From NCBI GenBank assembly GCA_001586965.3, contig LUCW03000205.1, positions 83,088 through 147,087 on the forward strand: 64,000 bases of DNA, given 5' to 3'. Shown here piece by piece: positions 1 through 14,745 of this stretch. Source of the DNA: Sphaeroforma sirkka. Lineage: Eukaryota; Opisthokonta; Ichthyosporea; Ichthyophonida. The notes under the pieces are model-generated. The model searched no databases and was not told where the DNA came from. It saw nothing but the letters and a program-made list of their open reading frames with translations. The position numbers and the translations under genes were made by a program. Each line of letters opens with the position of its first letter. The stretch's first letter is position 1.

Positions 1-275
1 TGTATGATATGATCATGATGACATGATACATATATATGTGTGTGATGATGTGCGTGTGTGTGTGTGTGCATTAATATTGCGTGAGCATATGCATACATGA
101 TGCACACATATGCAATATACACATCAATATAACCATATATATATAATAATATACATTATGATGATGTTATGTGTGATGATGGTACAATATGTGTGCGTGT
201 ATGCACGCACGCATGCATGCATGCGTATACGTATGTAAACGATACGTACATACGCACACACACGCACGCATGCTA

Positions 276-312
<37 letters not shown>

Positions 313-335
313 ATATGTGTGTGTGTGTATGTATG

Positions 336-388
<53 letters not shown>

Positions 389-390
389 TA
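1..390. repeat. Microsatellite block: TG/ATG-rich and (TA)n
   Basis: The left edge is simple-sequence DNA: ATG/TG-rich stretches over about 1-260, then TA runs at about 279-316 and 340-386 separated by a TG/TATG stretch. Open frames crossing it encode only YI, HT and CV dipeptides and are artefacts of the repeat. No gene is supported. Confidence 0.9.
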
Positions 391-1233
391 GTGTATATAC
401 AATATAAAACCCCTGGTGATCTACAAATATTGTTGTTGGAATGCCTTTCGTTTCGTATCAGTACGACACCTTGTAATGTATTAGCTTTATCGATGTGTGC
501 CTATGGTACGATATACTTAATGGTTGAAGAATTCACAACTTACACGTGAAAGGAATTCACAAACTGACACATTCTCAACAGAAGAAGAAATCTACAATTC
601 TGAAAACTAGCCTGACCAGTTCGTGCTGATTTAGGTTGTACAGTACGCAGTCAACCTTGCATAACCTACGGTCCTTGCGTCCTAAGATAGTATCATATGT
701 GCATACTTGCCCCCAAATTGCATTTTATTGAAAGTATATCGGGCAATCAAGTGTATCTGTCTGCGTACAACTTCATACGACTTGTCAGGACCAACCCATT
801 GCAATTTGAGCTGTGTGAGGCTTCAGGCCTTCAGAGTGTTGCTTTTCAATGAATTCCAAAGTATGGCTTCCATATTTACACTATTATTGTTTAATGTCAA
901 GCGTACTTACAAAATATGCTTGAGGTTTTGAGTGTGTTTGCTGACAGAGAATCAAGCCTTGACATAATTGTCTGTGAAAATTAGAAGAGCAGTAGAAACA
1001 GATTTCGATGAGGCAAGATAAAAAACATCGTTGTAACACCAAGTCCATGTGATTTGTCCACGCGAATTCGAATACGGTGAATTTCTTTACCATCAGGTCT
1101 CAGAACTACTTTTGGGATATCCCTAGACATGAAAGAGTAACAATTTGTGTTCGAAGACGAGCAAACGGTGCCACGTATACATAACAATATGTAGAATATG
1201 GGCGACGATATACGCGGACAACGAACTATCAAT
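391..1233. other. Region 3' of the taspase gene; one possible alternative last exon
   Basis: No confident gene. On the minus strand an open stretch at about 1035-1130 follows a good pyrimidine-rich acceptor (ending at about 1131) and could encode DIPKVVLRPDGKEIHRIRIR and a few more residues. It could be an alternative 3' exon of the upstream taspase-like gene, spliced from the GTAGGT at 1249-1254, or part of another gene. In the frame forced by that donor it would give only about ten residues before a stop. The rest shows nothing recognisable. Confidence 0.3.
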
Positions 1234-4200
1234 CTAGTACGCCAGACTACCTACCACGGCCTTCGCATCCCCCAGGCGGTATCCTAAACCAAAACTGGCA
1301 GTGTTGTGCGCATGAATCACCTCAAGTCCTTCTACACTACGTTTTACTGCCAACACACCGACTGGCTTCTCCTTCACATTCCTCAAAAATCGGCAATCTG
1401 TTACAAGGTTGCATGAAATTCATAAATATATAAAATATGTATTGTCGATTATGATACCCCCAGGGTTGGGAAATATATCAAAAGACTTGGACAAAGGTCT
1501 TCGATATATATGACTAACATTATACCGGTCACGTTGTGCTATTGAAACTTTACAATTACCTAGCATTTCCCTTGTGATTGTGCCGTGTAATGTTGTGGCT
1601 GGGTCGGCATCATTTTCACGCGCGAGCTGTTGCCCACAATTCAGAGCGAGCATTGATCTCTGTATATACTCGCCTGTCCCTGATATGCTAACACCCACGT
1701 CACTCGGTTCTGACCCCCTCTCCTGGTCTTTTGATTTCTGGGGATCACTATCGGCGTAGCACCCGCATCCGTACAATGCGGCCTGTGTATGATATGTTTT
1801 TAAGTCCATTACTAGACTGTACACGCGCTATGGAGACAGTGTGTGGGTTTAAGATCAGTAAGTCTATGAAGTTGTGCAGACAAATTCATGTAGAAATGAT
1901 GCCAGTCTGCGTCTCTTGTCTAAGTGTTCTCTACGCCCACGTACTTGTGTTCTACTACTACTATTTTTTTTGAGGCAGCGAGAAGAAAATAAATTAAACC
2001 TTTTACGACCACATCGGCGGCAACAGGCATCGAGACTAATATTCACCTACCTCACCCACTCGACCTGGAATTTTCAACGATATGCCACCACTCGAAACTC
2101 CACTGGTGACGCTGCCATTCGCATCGATACATATGGCTCCTACCGTATCTTGAGTGAAGTCTGTCTGTTGGTAAAATTGATATCAAACACCCACAAAAAA
2201 CGTATCAACCATCATGAATACTATCACGGAAGAGACAATGTTGTCAAACCTACATCAAGACAACGCAACCCTACCCATATACCGAGCGAATGGAGGACAA
2301 TCAAATACTATTCCCATCTAGCTATGTTTATGTGAGCCGACGCACCTAATTATAGTGATAGGGCAATCGGGCGGATTTAGATAGCAATGGATCCTAAACT
2401 CTCGAAAAGGCGCTAAATTTTCTTAAGTCATTCGTAAATTACTACCTCGACAATGAGTCTTGGCCGAGAATATGCATACACCATACAGCAAATCAGATGC
2501 GACACTTTCCGAATCAAAGTGAACTTCACAGACACCGCTCCATAAAAATTCGATACACGTTCTCCAGAGCTCACATGGTCATACACAAAAGCTATGCGTA
2601 TTCCTAAAATAAAAATTCGGTGCTCGCTGTATTTTAACATACCCTCGCTCTTTTTGAATTCTTTGCCAAACAGTCACCACCAGCATCGGATTGCAGGCTC
2701 GCCACCCTGGCTTCTCTCCAATCCCTTAATGTCTGCTTATTTGAGTTGTACTTCTGCCTACTGCTCTCTGAGTGATGGCGGGTAATCTATTATACATGAG
2801 TGTTTCTCTATTCGTTAAGATTGACAGTACTGAAGTTTGCACGATGGGCGTACTTACGAACCTGCTTGCACGCTTACACGACATTTAGAATGGTGCTGAC
2901 AGGTTCTCGGACTTCCACTATGAATTCATCATGTATCGCAATGAAATCAGTCAATCAGCTTCAACAACCAGTCTAATTTGATACTTCCATATATACAGAG
3001 ATACAGTGAGAACCGAAGGTCGTGACATAAAGATGTGAATCGAACACAAGTGTTGTTTGGTTGTCTCTGTAAAAACTTATACTTAAATATTAACACCTAT
3101 ACCCAGGCTTGAGATGGAAGATCTTTCACATAGCTCGGAACCATGATCTTATTTCATTTCATACAAGTCTTCACTCGTAACTCACTACGCACATACACAA
3201 ACGCTCATGACAAATTGGAATCACACGATATTCCGAATGACACATGAACACTTTTAGGCTATACTTGATGATACGAAATGTATCGTCTACTGCGCAAGAA
3301 GCCAATTGATGTCATGACAAAAGCAACTATAACTTTAAGGAACAGGTATACAAATCAGCCTTGGACGTCTTGATTCATTTATATATCGGGGCAGAACTAT
3401 GTTACACGCATACCTGTGATATGGTGCCTATCGAGTTCGGCATCATATGCCAGATGCTGAGGCATGCGTTTCTTGGCGAAAGCCCTGGCTCCATCCCCAC
3501 ATAGCAAGCTACGTAGGAAACGAGAGTGAACCGAATATCATCAAGATGTGTCATTGATTATGGTACCGGCAAGGATGGTATGATGAGCTGTTAGAAAACT
3601 ATAAGTGCAATTATTCCGGCAGGGGCACGTCCAACCATCGGCGGTTTTTTACCCAATCCGAGTTGTGTATGTTTATATAGACCGACGATAGATCCTTATA
3701 CGAACGAGCACGAATGTCGTCTGGCCATATCAGTAAATGGGCTGTATACATACATGCGATAAGAATAAAGGTGGATGCTCCATTACTACATACATAAGCC
3801 CAAACTCGAACACGATACTCAATATACTTTACCACATGCTGGTTATATGACACACGCATTGCATCTCGCATACTTACAGTGGAGGGATAAGACCTGCACA
3901 GCTCCCATCGGCCTGACACTTCATGACCTCATTGGCTAAGTCTATAGGATTGTCCACGCCTATGATAAAATAACCATATCATACAAAAATCAGACTTATG
4001 AAACTACGGTTGATGTGAGTATTTGACACCCGAGGCAGTGAGTGCAAGTCTGTGGCATCCCACCAGGACATATTTGATAATTCTGTTATATATGCTTGAG
4101 TTTGTATACTCTGGCTATCCTCTATTAATAGTCAGTGGGAAAACCCTTCTACTTCATAACTTAGCATTGTAGATCCTTGAAGAAATAACTTATTCAACAG

Positions 4201-6060
4201 CCATGTCTATGGAGTTAGCCAAGCTACGGAATACTCATGCCCTATAACATATAAAGTAAGCTCCCATTGCAGCATCGCAAGTGAGTGGCGGTGTTGATCA
4301 ATGTGCTGGTCATTTCCTCAAGGGCTCAAACATCTTTCTGTCGATTGGGCTATCTCAACTACTAAAGTACGCGATATGTATGCTCGAAGCGATGCTACAC
4401 ATAATTACAACCAGTGCGCTTAAGCTATGTTCTCATTTGGAAACACAGCCTAGCATAAACCGCATAAACTCTTATCTTAATTTCACCTGGTCATATAAAC
4501 CCTTCGTAGTGCAGGTGTATGGGTTGCTAGTATGGATATTTGTGCAGTAAGCAAAACGCAAGCTAGGTTAGGGTCAAGCCAGAATGTAGCAGAGCACTAT
4601 GAGCATATTTATATAAAGGCAATAACTCAAGTACGCATACATATACGAATGCTGCACATGTATGCATGTGCATTGGAAACACGTAGGAAAATACTATCGT
4701 GCACACCTCTAACAGCCGCTACACCGCCACTGAGTCCGTTGCTACCCTCCATGATCCCTGCATCGCATTCAACATATCCATCGGCATTCAAATTCGAACC
4801 GTAACCAGCGTTTGTGAGCGAGCTATCCTGAAGTTTCATGCGAAGACAATATGAAAACACGCCAATGGACAGTGCTAGTGGCTGGAAGTCAAATCAGATA
4901 CTGCGATACATTTGGTTTTATACGTGAGTGTATACGCATGTGTTTGATTTTAAAATACATGTACTACTCAGTATGCGTATCTATAACTAAATGTGTCAGG
5001 GATTTTGCGAACAATACCCGATTTATGTAGCTGAACGAGAATATGAGTTCTACAGCGAAAAGTTAGGCTTGCATGTTACTAAAGCACTCACACTAGAGTA
5101 CAAATAAGTCGATGTAGAGTGTACATACTTCTCGCCCTTCAGAGCTACTGATGGTAAGAACTCATAATACCTGAAAGCTGGAATGTTTAAGTGCCTCTAT
5201 TAAGTTATGACTGCTTAAATTCGCATAGACCATGGTATTAGAGCTATGATCGGGATTAAAGTGTCTGACGCTGGAACAATATACAAACCATGTTGGCTGA
5301 CGAGTATATTCCTCACATCTTACAAATAACTATTCGCTGCACAAAAAGTACTCGTGCTGAGTGCAAATAAGCAGATGGTACACAACACCGGTAAGCGGCT
5401 ATTTCTATGGTTGCAACTATTTATATACTTTCATGCTGGCTATTCGAATACCGATTAATACATGATTTATATCCTAACGAGAGTGTATCTGCTCCCATAC
5501 AAGTATATATTGGAAATAAATACAGATGTGTACCTCCATTTTTGAGCACGTAATATGATTCATATATAATTTGATATCGGTAGAAAGAAAAGTGCGAGGG
5601 CCGGTGCACGCGACACTTGTTATCCAGGGGAAGTTTCAGGTACAAATGTTTGATACATTATGATGAAATTAAACACATGTATGCAAACATACATATAAGC
5701 ATGTAGAAATTCAGGCACGCAGACAAATTTCATCACCAAATCGCGGTTGTATACACATTACACTGTAGGTTGATGCTTACAAGCTGCTATTTCCCAAGGC
5801 AAGCACGAACACCTCAGAACGTACGAAACAAGGGTATATATTCGCTACACTTATATGCTACAAGTTCTAACGTATCCACTTAACATAAAGAATACACATT
5901 CACACACACCTCTAAAACTCGTATGGCTGCACACACACCCAGTGTGGCACTAGCGCCCGCCTTCATAGCTTCGATTTAACGCATCATCACGCCATTGTAC
6001 ATAGTTTCTTGTACTTGGCTTCGTTCTGTGTTGAGTGGTACCCGGCACCTATGTGTATAG
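1234..6060 (-). CDS. TASP1: Taspase-1-like threonine aspartase (Ntn hydrolase), multi-exon
   Basis: Taspase 1 is a threonine protease of the N-terminal-nucleophile (type 2 asparaginase) family. It cuts itself before its catalytic threonine and then cleaves nuclear regulators after aspartate (MLL and TFIIA in animals). Exons, all complement: about 5910-6060, 4707-4827, 3878-3959, 3414-3508, 2051-2160, 1560-1782, 1234-1397 (stop at 1234-1236). Phases match at all junctions from 5910 onward. Visible family motifs in order: IHIGAGYHS near the N-terminus; LTNAGYGSNLNADGYVECDA; GVDNPIDLANEV; GDGARAFAKK; the autocleavage site QDTVGAICIDANG, whose T would be the nucleophile; GVSSGGISLKIPGRVG; ALYGCGCYAD; VGVSISGTGEYIQRSMLA; and a C-terminal SFGLGYRLGDAK. 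The loop before the catalytic Thr is much shorter than in human taspase 1. The first exon was not found; the acceptor at 6061-6062 needs a phase-1 upstream exon. Between the two halves of the 5910-6060 segment (about 5975-5990) the frame does not close: conserved residues before and after lie in different frames. The only GT-AG pair with matching phase would make a 32-nt intron, so this is an assembly indel, an unusually small intron or a real lesion. Identity is firm; integrity of the N-terminus is not. Confidence 0.9.
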
Positions 6061-6737
6061 CTACAAACGGCTGCATACTGTGATAGGCTGGTTATATATG
6101 CGTGATAATGGACATGCTTGCACGCTTCTATTAAGGCTGTGGATAGAGGTGTGTAGAGTACGCTAAACCGTCATGCTGTGATTTATTTAGAAGTATCTAC
6201 CAAACGTTCCAACCTGATGCCCGCTGTCTGTCTCAGTCTGTCTCACAATCTCAATGAGTCATCATGAGGAAATATTACACACCCAAGTAAAACTCCCGCC
6301 AGATATAAGTTGGTCTAAATATGGCAAGAGATGAATCATCAAAATACAACAAAAAATTGGTACCTTTTTAAAAAAAAAAGAAAAGAGCTTTTTCTCATGG
6401 CGCAGCCGAGTGCCGTGTTGCCGACAACAACAAGGGGGAGTCTCAGCCTCGCAAGTCGCAGGGACTCTCCGCTCTCTGACTCTTCTCACAAATATTTTTT
6501 TTTCTAAAAACAAGCCCACCTAAGTATGTAGCGTAATAAATACATACAGTAGTATTAAAAAATAAATACATGCACATAGCGTTCAATCTGCTAAGAGTTC
6601 GGCGAACACCTCTCGTAACTATGCGTGGTATTATAATATCAAGTGACACGGGTCATCGTTCAATACAAGCATAACAAGTTGCAACCAACACGCACATAAA
6701 CATTCGATTAGTTGATTATGAGGTAGCCAAACACTAG

Positions 6738-6921
6738 CTACAAGGAATACTGACTGGAAGTTTGCGTCCATATAATAGTTGCTGAAAGAATTTGATCGCA
6801 ATTCACTCTTGAATAAGTCAGCCCACTTTACATCAATATGCAGGTCGAATTCGTTTATGGCTTCCTCTTTGGTCAGTCCGTGCTGCTGTGTCTGTTCATA
6901 TTTATATTTTATTACTTCTGC
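6738..6921 (-). CDS. Isolated exon-like segment, unknown protein
   Basis: On the minus strand a strong pyrimidine-rich acceptor ending at 6922 opens a frame beginning AEVIKYKYEQTQQHGLTKEE and continuing through NEFDLHIDVKWADLFKSELR to SNYYMDANFQS. The composition is that of a real globular or helical protein, unlike the simple-sequence frames around it. The donor is uncertain (GTATTC at about 6738-6743 or GTAGCT a few bases on). No partner exon was found: to the right lies a microsatellite field, to the left the taspase gene on the same strand, whose first known acceptor needs a phase-1 donor that this segment does not obviously supply. It may be the last part of another gene or an N-terminal extension of the taspase gene. 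I do not recognise the family. Confidence 0.4.
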
Positions 6922-7159
6922 CTGCGACACAATACTACGAAGGATGGTGTTGAGATAAAGAAGGCAGCGTACGTGCAGGAAATGGCAAGTCAACATCTAG
7001 ACGTGTGGGTTTGTTATCAACTACTGTGAACGAATATGAGTATTTGCAGTGTAGTAAGTTGTACGTAATGTAATATATACTAACTCATATAAGGATAGTG
7101 AATACAACTAACTCAATCTAGTCACAAGCATGTCTAGGTAGCTCAAGACTGGTAATAAT

Positions 7160-9150
<1,991 letters not shown>

Positions 9151-9206
9151 GTATGCGTATCTGTTTATATATACTTTTCATAAATAGATATGTATATTTT
9201 GTGATT

Positions 9207-9300
9207 AGATTTGGCGCACATGCTCTTACATAAATATAGGTATTGCCATTTTTGATTTGGCACACGTGCTCTTACATAATACCGATATCGTCATTTTTTT
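9207..9300. repeat. 47-bp tandem duplication upstream of the SMP gene
   Basis: Two diverged copies, starting at about 9207 and 9254, share GATTTGGC, CACATGCTCTTACATAA and a T-rich end. They lie 80-170 bp before the first recognised coding exon of the SMP-domain gene, so they may sit in its promoter, 5' UTR or first intron. Confidence 0.6.
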
Positions 9301-9378
9301 TCAATCCGAACTTTGTTGTCTGACATATCCAAGTTTACGCGGTCTCTCCCCAACATTCTAATTGTATACTATATACAA

Positions 9379-12300
9379 ATGCAGCCCACCCTTGAGAGTA
9401 TCGCAGACAGTGAACCAGAGACATGTGATTGGCTCTCGGCCGTCCTGCAGAGTGTGTACGTGTCGTTGCGCCATCGACAACTTAAGGCATTTGTGCTGAA
9501 CCGCATTAAATACGCACTGAGCGGAGATGATCTTCCAGATTTCATCGTATGTTTGGTACCAACGACAACTGATCTCGCAGTGTTAGTTGGTTGATGTAGA
9601 TGTACGTGTTCTAAGACGCCCATGTGTCCCTGTACCTGTGGTGTAATCGTATAGATCGTGAAGTGCAAGGTATTTTGGGTCATGAAACTTGCTTTTGGAG
9701 GTGTGAAAAAGTGTATGGCTATATATGTAACGAACCGAGTCAAAGCATGCTGTACTGAATTTGATGGTCTAACAAATTTGATGGATTTGATCTTCTGATT
9801 ACAAGTGTGTCACACTTGTCTGTCCAAATTACATTGCATTGCACTCAGGGGAGCATCAGAATTGTGGATTTTACGCTGCCAACGGAGATGCCGCAACTCC
9901 GAGAGGCAGCGATCCAAGATGTCGAGGGTAGCAACATGGTACGTTCGTGTGTGTGCAGTACTATGGCGTGAGTGATGATCCTTTCCAACATATTTGTTTC
10001 TTCCTTTGAATGTTCATGTAATAATCGTTGTTCTCAATGTTACGCATGTGGTTGGGGTTGGGTGGATTTTTTACCCTTTAAATGATGAAAAGGTGAATAT
10101 TTCTCCGGTGGCACGTTACATATTTCTACGATGCGATGCAAATGTTGTTGCTGTCATTGGCATCTGTTTATCGTGCTTTTTATTATACTTTAACATGTGT
10201 CGCCACAGACTCGCAATAAGGCATTACCTATTATATAATTTGTATCGTCCTGTCAATTTGTTTACTGCCGTGGGTATGTCAGTAACGGGGAGCACTCATT
10301 GCTGGCCGCTTGTTCCAACATTTGAACACGAAGACATTGCTGGCGCGTGTGGGATGGGTAGGTACCATGTCTGTCTCCGTAGAAGTAGATGTCGTGCTCA
10401 ACTACCCAGTTGCGAGATTTGCTGTGATGCCTTTGGCCCTGTCGGCCACATTGCAGCGCTTCGAAGGCCTGGTATGTGAAGTTGTTATGGTAGACAAATT
10501 GGATAGTTATAGCTCTCAGCTACCTCCACTGCCTACGAGACGACGATTTTTTTGCGTACTTTTACCTCTATCCTGCATCCTAGGAACACTGTATACCGCG
10601 ATTTAGATTCCGTTGAGGTCGACTGAGGCGTTAGTCTAGAGTAACTTCAGTGTCGCTAGAATGTGTGAATGCTATCCGAAACCCTAGCACATAACCGTAC
10701 ACATTTGAGGGCAATGTGATTGTCATATTCGTATGTCGAATTAATCTTAACTCTTACCGTAACAATACAATTGGCCTTACGCCGAATTCCAAGTGTGGTG
10801 GACGCATAAAATTGTCCTGTGGTACATCGTACCGCTCAGACGTATAGACCTGTTGTTTACCACATTGCCAGATGGAAGCCTGCATCGATTTTAGCTTTCT
10901 GGAGTAAACCTACTTGCCAGATTTCAAATATTACCATTTGTAGAGTTATCAATTCTATCAGGATTGAAAGCTTGACTGAAATTAAAGTAAAAATTGGTGT
11001 ACTGATTACATATGCGATTTTGCAGGAGTTTTTTTTTTTGCCTTTTGCCTTTTTTGGACGCTATTGACCAACATCAACCCTAATAACATACAGATGCGAA
11101 TATTCTTGCCGGGGCAAATTGGAACGGACATGTCCGTGTGCTTCGATGGCGATCCAATTCTAGACTTCCAGCTCGGCACTGTAATAGGTGCCGCTACCAG
11201 AGTCCACGACCCGCCAAAACTTCTGGAGGTGTGTGAGGGCAGCGTTATTTGTATTCAATTTTCAATGGATCGATATATGCAGAGGCATGTCAAGAACAGT
11301 AGTATAGTCAGCGTTGATGCACCCCATTGGTGCAATACCTAGCTGTGCTTACGGTGTCAGAGAGTTCTCATTGTGGGCTTGCGCGCGGTATCTTTGCATT
11401 CGCAAGCTGCTTATGTAGTATGGCTACTATCAATGGGCGTATATATAGAGCAGTTTCATTATTTGTGTGTACATATCGGTTATGAGGTGACGGTGGAAAC
11501 CAATGCATGTGTGTTGCTGTATGAAAGGCTCAGTTTTATCGTATTCAATGCTGAGTTTTCGTATTCCCTCACCATGTGCAGTATGTAACGGTATTGATGT
11601 ACGGTACTTTTTAGAGTTTCGCAGCTTCGTCACACAAGAATACGTCAAATTTAAACGATTCGATCAGATCGCTCCAAAACTTCGGCATAAGTATTACATT
11701 TTATCCCTATTGACATTTATGTTAGACTTTTTATTCCTGATGCGTTAAACGTTAAGCATATAACGTTTCGAAAATGTATGAATCGATGTGGCACGTTCAT
11801 TATCTTTGCGTCATTCGTTTTAAATACTGAACATCCGTTGTGGTTCATGATGACAATGACAGATAGACTGCGGGCTAAACGTGTTTCAATACCTATTGGA
11901 ACTTGTACGGATACGTACTCGGAAGTATGTACAGTGTACTGTACTAATGAGTATACAAACACAACACAATATAATCGGTCAGTGGTGGTCGCATTAAGCA
12001 CCCAGCTCCGGGATTGGTAGGGTGCCGGGCTACTGGCGGCACTGTTTCGATCTAACACAATCAACAGTAGAATGGAAAGCCCATACCAAACCAATACACC
12101 GCGATAAAACTTTCATCTTCAAACAGTATCCAACTGTGCATTGCATAATATTTAGTATAAAGTTGAGGTGCCTCTCCGTTCTATAACGCAAAGCCTTTGG
12201 CGTGGAGTGCGTTGTCAGTTGTTTCATTTTTGTATTGCACAACTTTCCATCGCGAACGGGATACCTTGCACTGGGTGGTTAGAAGCCTCTTCTATGAGTG

Positions 12301-13504
12301 TGCATGTGATCTGAATTTAAGAACGTCGCGCTTTATTATTACGTGTTCACGTGCTTAGATCGTCGTCGACCGCGTACATCGTACCATCCATGACAAACTC
12401 GTGAGTCCGAAATCACTCTCCTTCGCTATACCGGCGGACATACTGACAAGCAATTTTGCGGCCCCGCCACCAAGCACCCCTGCGGCTACAATGTCGCAAG
12501 GTTTGAGTTCGGGTCCATCGGTCACTTCCTCGCACTCCAAATCAGAAAGGTAAGTGCATATCTTAAGCAGTTGAAGGCGTGTAGCTCTCTTTGTGGAGCT
12601 GGTAGACACTACTTGTATGATGTTTGTATGTCGCTGTTCATCGCCTTCGCTGTTAACGCAGTTCACGAGCGTCTGGCGATTCCGTAGAATCCCGGCATAT
12701 ACCAATACGTACCGTATATGTTTGGCCTAAAGTATGCGTGCTATTTAAATACATCGCTTTTGTGGGACATTTCATTGTGCTCCACAGTATGAAGCTGTAT
12801 TTAAGCAATACACAGTCGCCTTGATATGTGCTATGTGGAGGACTTATTGGTTTCTGCGCAACTCATTCGTCATGTAATCGATACATATGTTTCGTTTTTC
12901 TTTCAACGTATGGTGTGACGTGTGAATTATCAAGGTGGGTAGGGCGATTTGTCGAAATGGATGTTGTATTTTTAACCCGCGAAAATGTGGAATGGACACT
13001 AACCTATGTATGTAGTGTACGAAGATGTGCGTTTATCATACAGCTCCTATTACATTCCATAGGAACTGATAAAGTTTGATGTTGGTCTCCAATTGAGTGT
13101 ATGCCGCAATAATGCACAGTGTCGTGAGTTTAAATGTGCATCTATTGGTTCGAGTAGGATTACCGATGATGTGATAACTACGATATAGAGATGTATTCGC
13201 AAACTCTCAGGTATAAAATATTTACATATTAAATCAAATTTCACTCATGTATAGCACATGATCAATTTTTGATTTTCACCGCACTGGTAGTTTAAGCCGC
13301 AACTCGAGCTATAGTAGGAAGGGACAGCCCAGGCAATTCACTCCGGTGAGTCAACGCGTCCCAAATAGAGCACAAACGCTAGGGACCGAAGAGGTGGTTT
13401 TTGATGAGGACAACGTCGCATTCCACTCCCCCGCTGCACCGAGGCAACGAAATGACAATGTAAACACTGAAGTGAGGTATCGACGACTTAGTAAAGGGAG
13501 CTAG
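9379..13504 (+). CDS. Mmm1/PDZD8-type SMP-domain lipid-transfer protein
   Basis: SMP domains form lipid-carrying tubes at membrane contact sites. Mmm1 is the ER subunit of the fungal ER-mitochondria encounter structure (ERMES), and PDZD8 is regarded as its animal relative. Exons: 9379(or 9384)-9546, 9849-9938, 10334-10471, 11094-11228, 12359-12549, 13291-13504 (stop 13502-13504). All phases agree and the sum is 312 codons. Domain order: SMP helix 1 with CDWLSAVLQSVYVSLRHRQ, about residues 18-36; LPDFIGSIRIVDFTLPTEMP across the first junction; VSVEVDVVLNYPVARFAVMP followed by LALSATLQRFEGL; PILDFQLGTVIGAATR; DPPKLLEIVVDRVHRTIHDK. Then a Ser/Pro/Asn-rich tail of about 110 residues, probably disordered. 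The spacing and motifs LNYP, DFIG, VIG and R(V/L)H match Mmm1 best; PDZ and C1 domains typical of PDZD8 are absent. No N-terminal membrane anchor is visible after ATG 9379; because 9381-9383 can also be read as a splice acceptor (cag, exon from 9384), an upstream exon with the anchor may exist. The acceptor at 10331-10333 is pyrimidine-poor and the least certain junction. TEX2-like SMP proteins are the main alternative. Confidence 0.82.
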
Positions 13505-14563
13505 CTTATTGTATGGTGTGGTGCTGTTAATCATGTCGAGATTTGAATATATAGTATATCAAGTGGTGTGCAGTATATATGCTGAGTACTTGATTTGAGT
13601 CTATTTGATCGTATCTATCTCAATTGTAGCTTGCCTATAACGTGACTCGTTGTCCCCAAAAATTGACTTGCATTTGATGTGTAACTGAAATTATGTTGTA
13701 AAAACTGTGCGTTGATTGTTGATACAAAATACGCCGTGCCAGTCCGGTTCTCGAGTCACAGATAAGCAACCTTGTCGTCATAGTAGGATTAGCCTAGGTT
13801 TCCAAGCGGCCACATAGTTTCCATTTCTAGTTGCACATGACGGTGTGGCATAAATTTGTACTGGCGAACGAGTCTGGGGTACCCTCATCACAATGAATAG
13901 AGCATCCTTTCGATATAGTGCGATGCGTGCTCGAAGATTACCCGAAGCGCTATTTACGAACAAGGCGGTGCTAATCGTGTATACTGTAATTGTATTAAAC
14001 TGGTCCTCGTGATAACAATAGTTCTCTTGGTTATGCTTTCAGCGAACACTACTGATGATCAATGAAAGCGCAACCTGATGTCATAGACTATCTTAACTAA
14101 GTGGCACAATTGTATTCTCTGCCCTACATTGCTGTACATACGTAATATGAACCTTTCTCCATATGAAAGCAGACCTCCCACGACCGGTGGGTGACCTTGC
14201 CTCGCTGAGCTTGCTTATTGTGCCTAGAAATATGGCGAAGCCCTGCACCGAATGCCCTGGCGGCTATGCTTGCACACCTCATCGGAAGTCTTTGCCTATC
14301 AATGACCCTATTCCCGGCCGATAATATTGTCCACTTATTGGTGATAGGTCCCCTTACGAGTTTACACGTGAATTCCTCTTAAAATGTTGTATTGCAGAGA
14401 GCTATTCATTGCCGATAAACTGTATTGAACACGAATGTGTCTGTTTTGAGAGCTTTATATAGATATATAAAAAGATCACTTGAGTGAGTGGAGCGAAGAG
14501 CCTGGCGCGATGCCACGAAATATATTTTTATATTATGAATTGTGAAGTCTACATTTCAAGTAT
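13505..14563. other. Intergenic, nothing firm
   Basis: No gene is supported. A minus-strand frame at 13778-13963 (containing VNSASGNLRARIALYRKDAL) has protein-like composition but no partner exon. At 14160-14350 GC content is higher than in the surroundings; no product is recognised. Confidence 0.4.
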
Positions 14564-14663
14564 GACAAATAACTTGAACGTCGTGCAATGCTTAGACAGT
14601 ACCATGCCATTGCGAATTTGGGATAGCTATACTTTATGTCACTCCAACTAATTAAAAATTTAA

Positions 14664-14745
14664 TTGGCGCACAAGGACTCGAACCTTGGAGGTGGGACAC
14701 CATATGATTTCTAATCATACCCTTTAACCGCTCAGGCATGCGCCA
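14664..14745 (-). tRNA. tRNA-Ser (AGA)
   Basis: 82 nt. Acceptor TGGCGCA pairs with TGCGCCA; D stem CCT/AGG with loop GAGCGGTTAA; anticodon stem TATGA/TCATA with loop TTAGAAA, anticodon AGA; long variable arm as in serine tRNAs; T stem CAAGG/CCTTG with loop TTCGAGT. The discriminator base is A, whereas eukaryotic serine tRNAs normally have G at position 73. Inverted member of a four-copy family. Confidence 0.92.
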
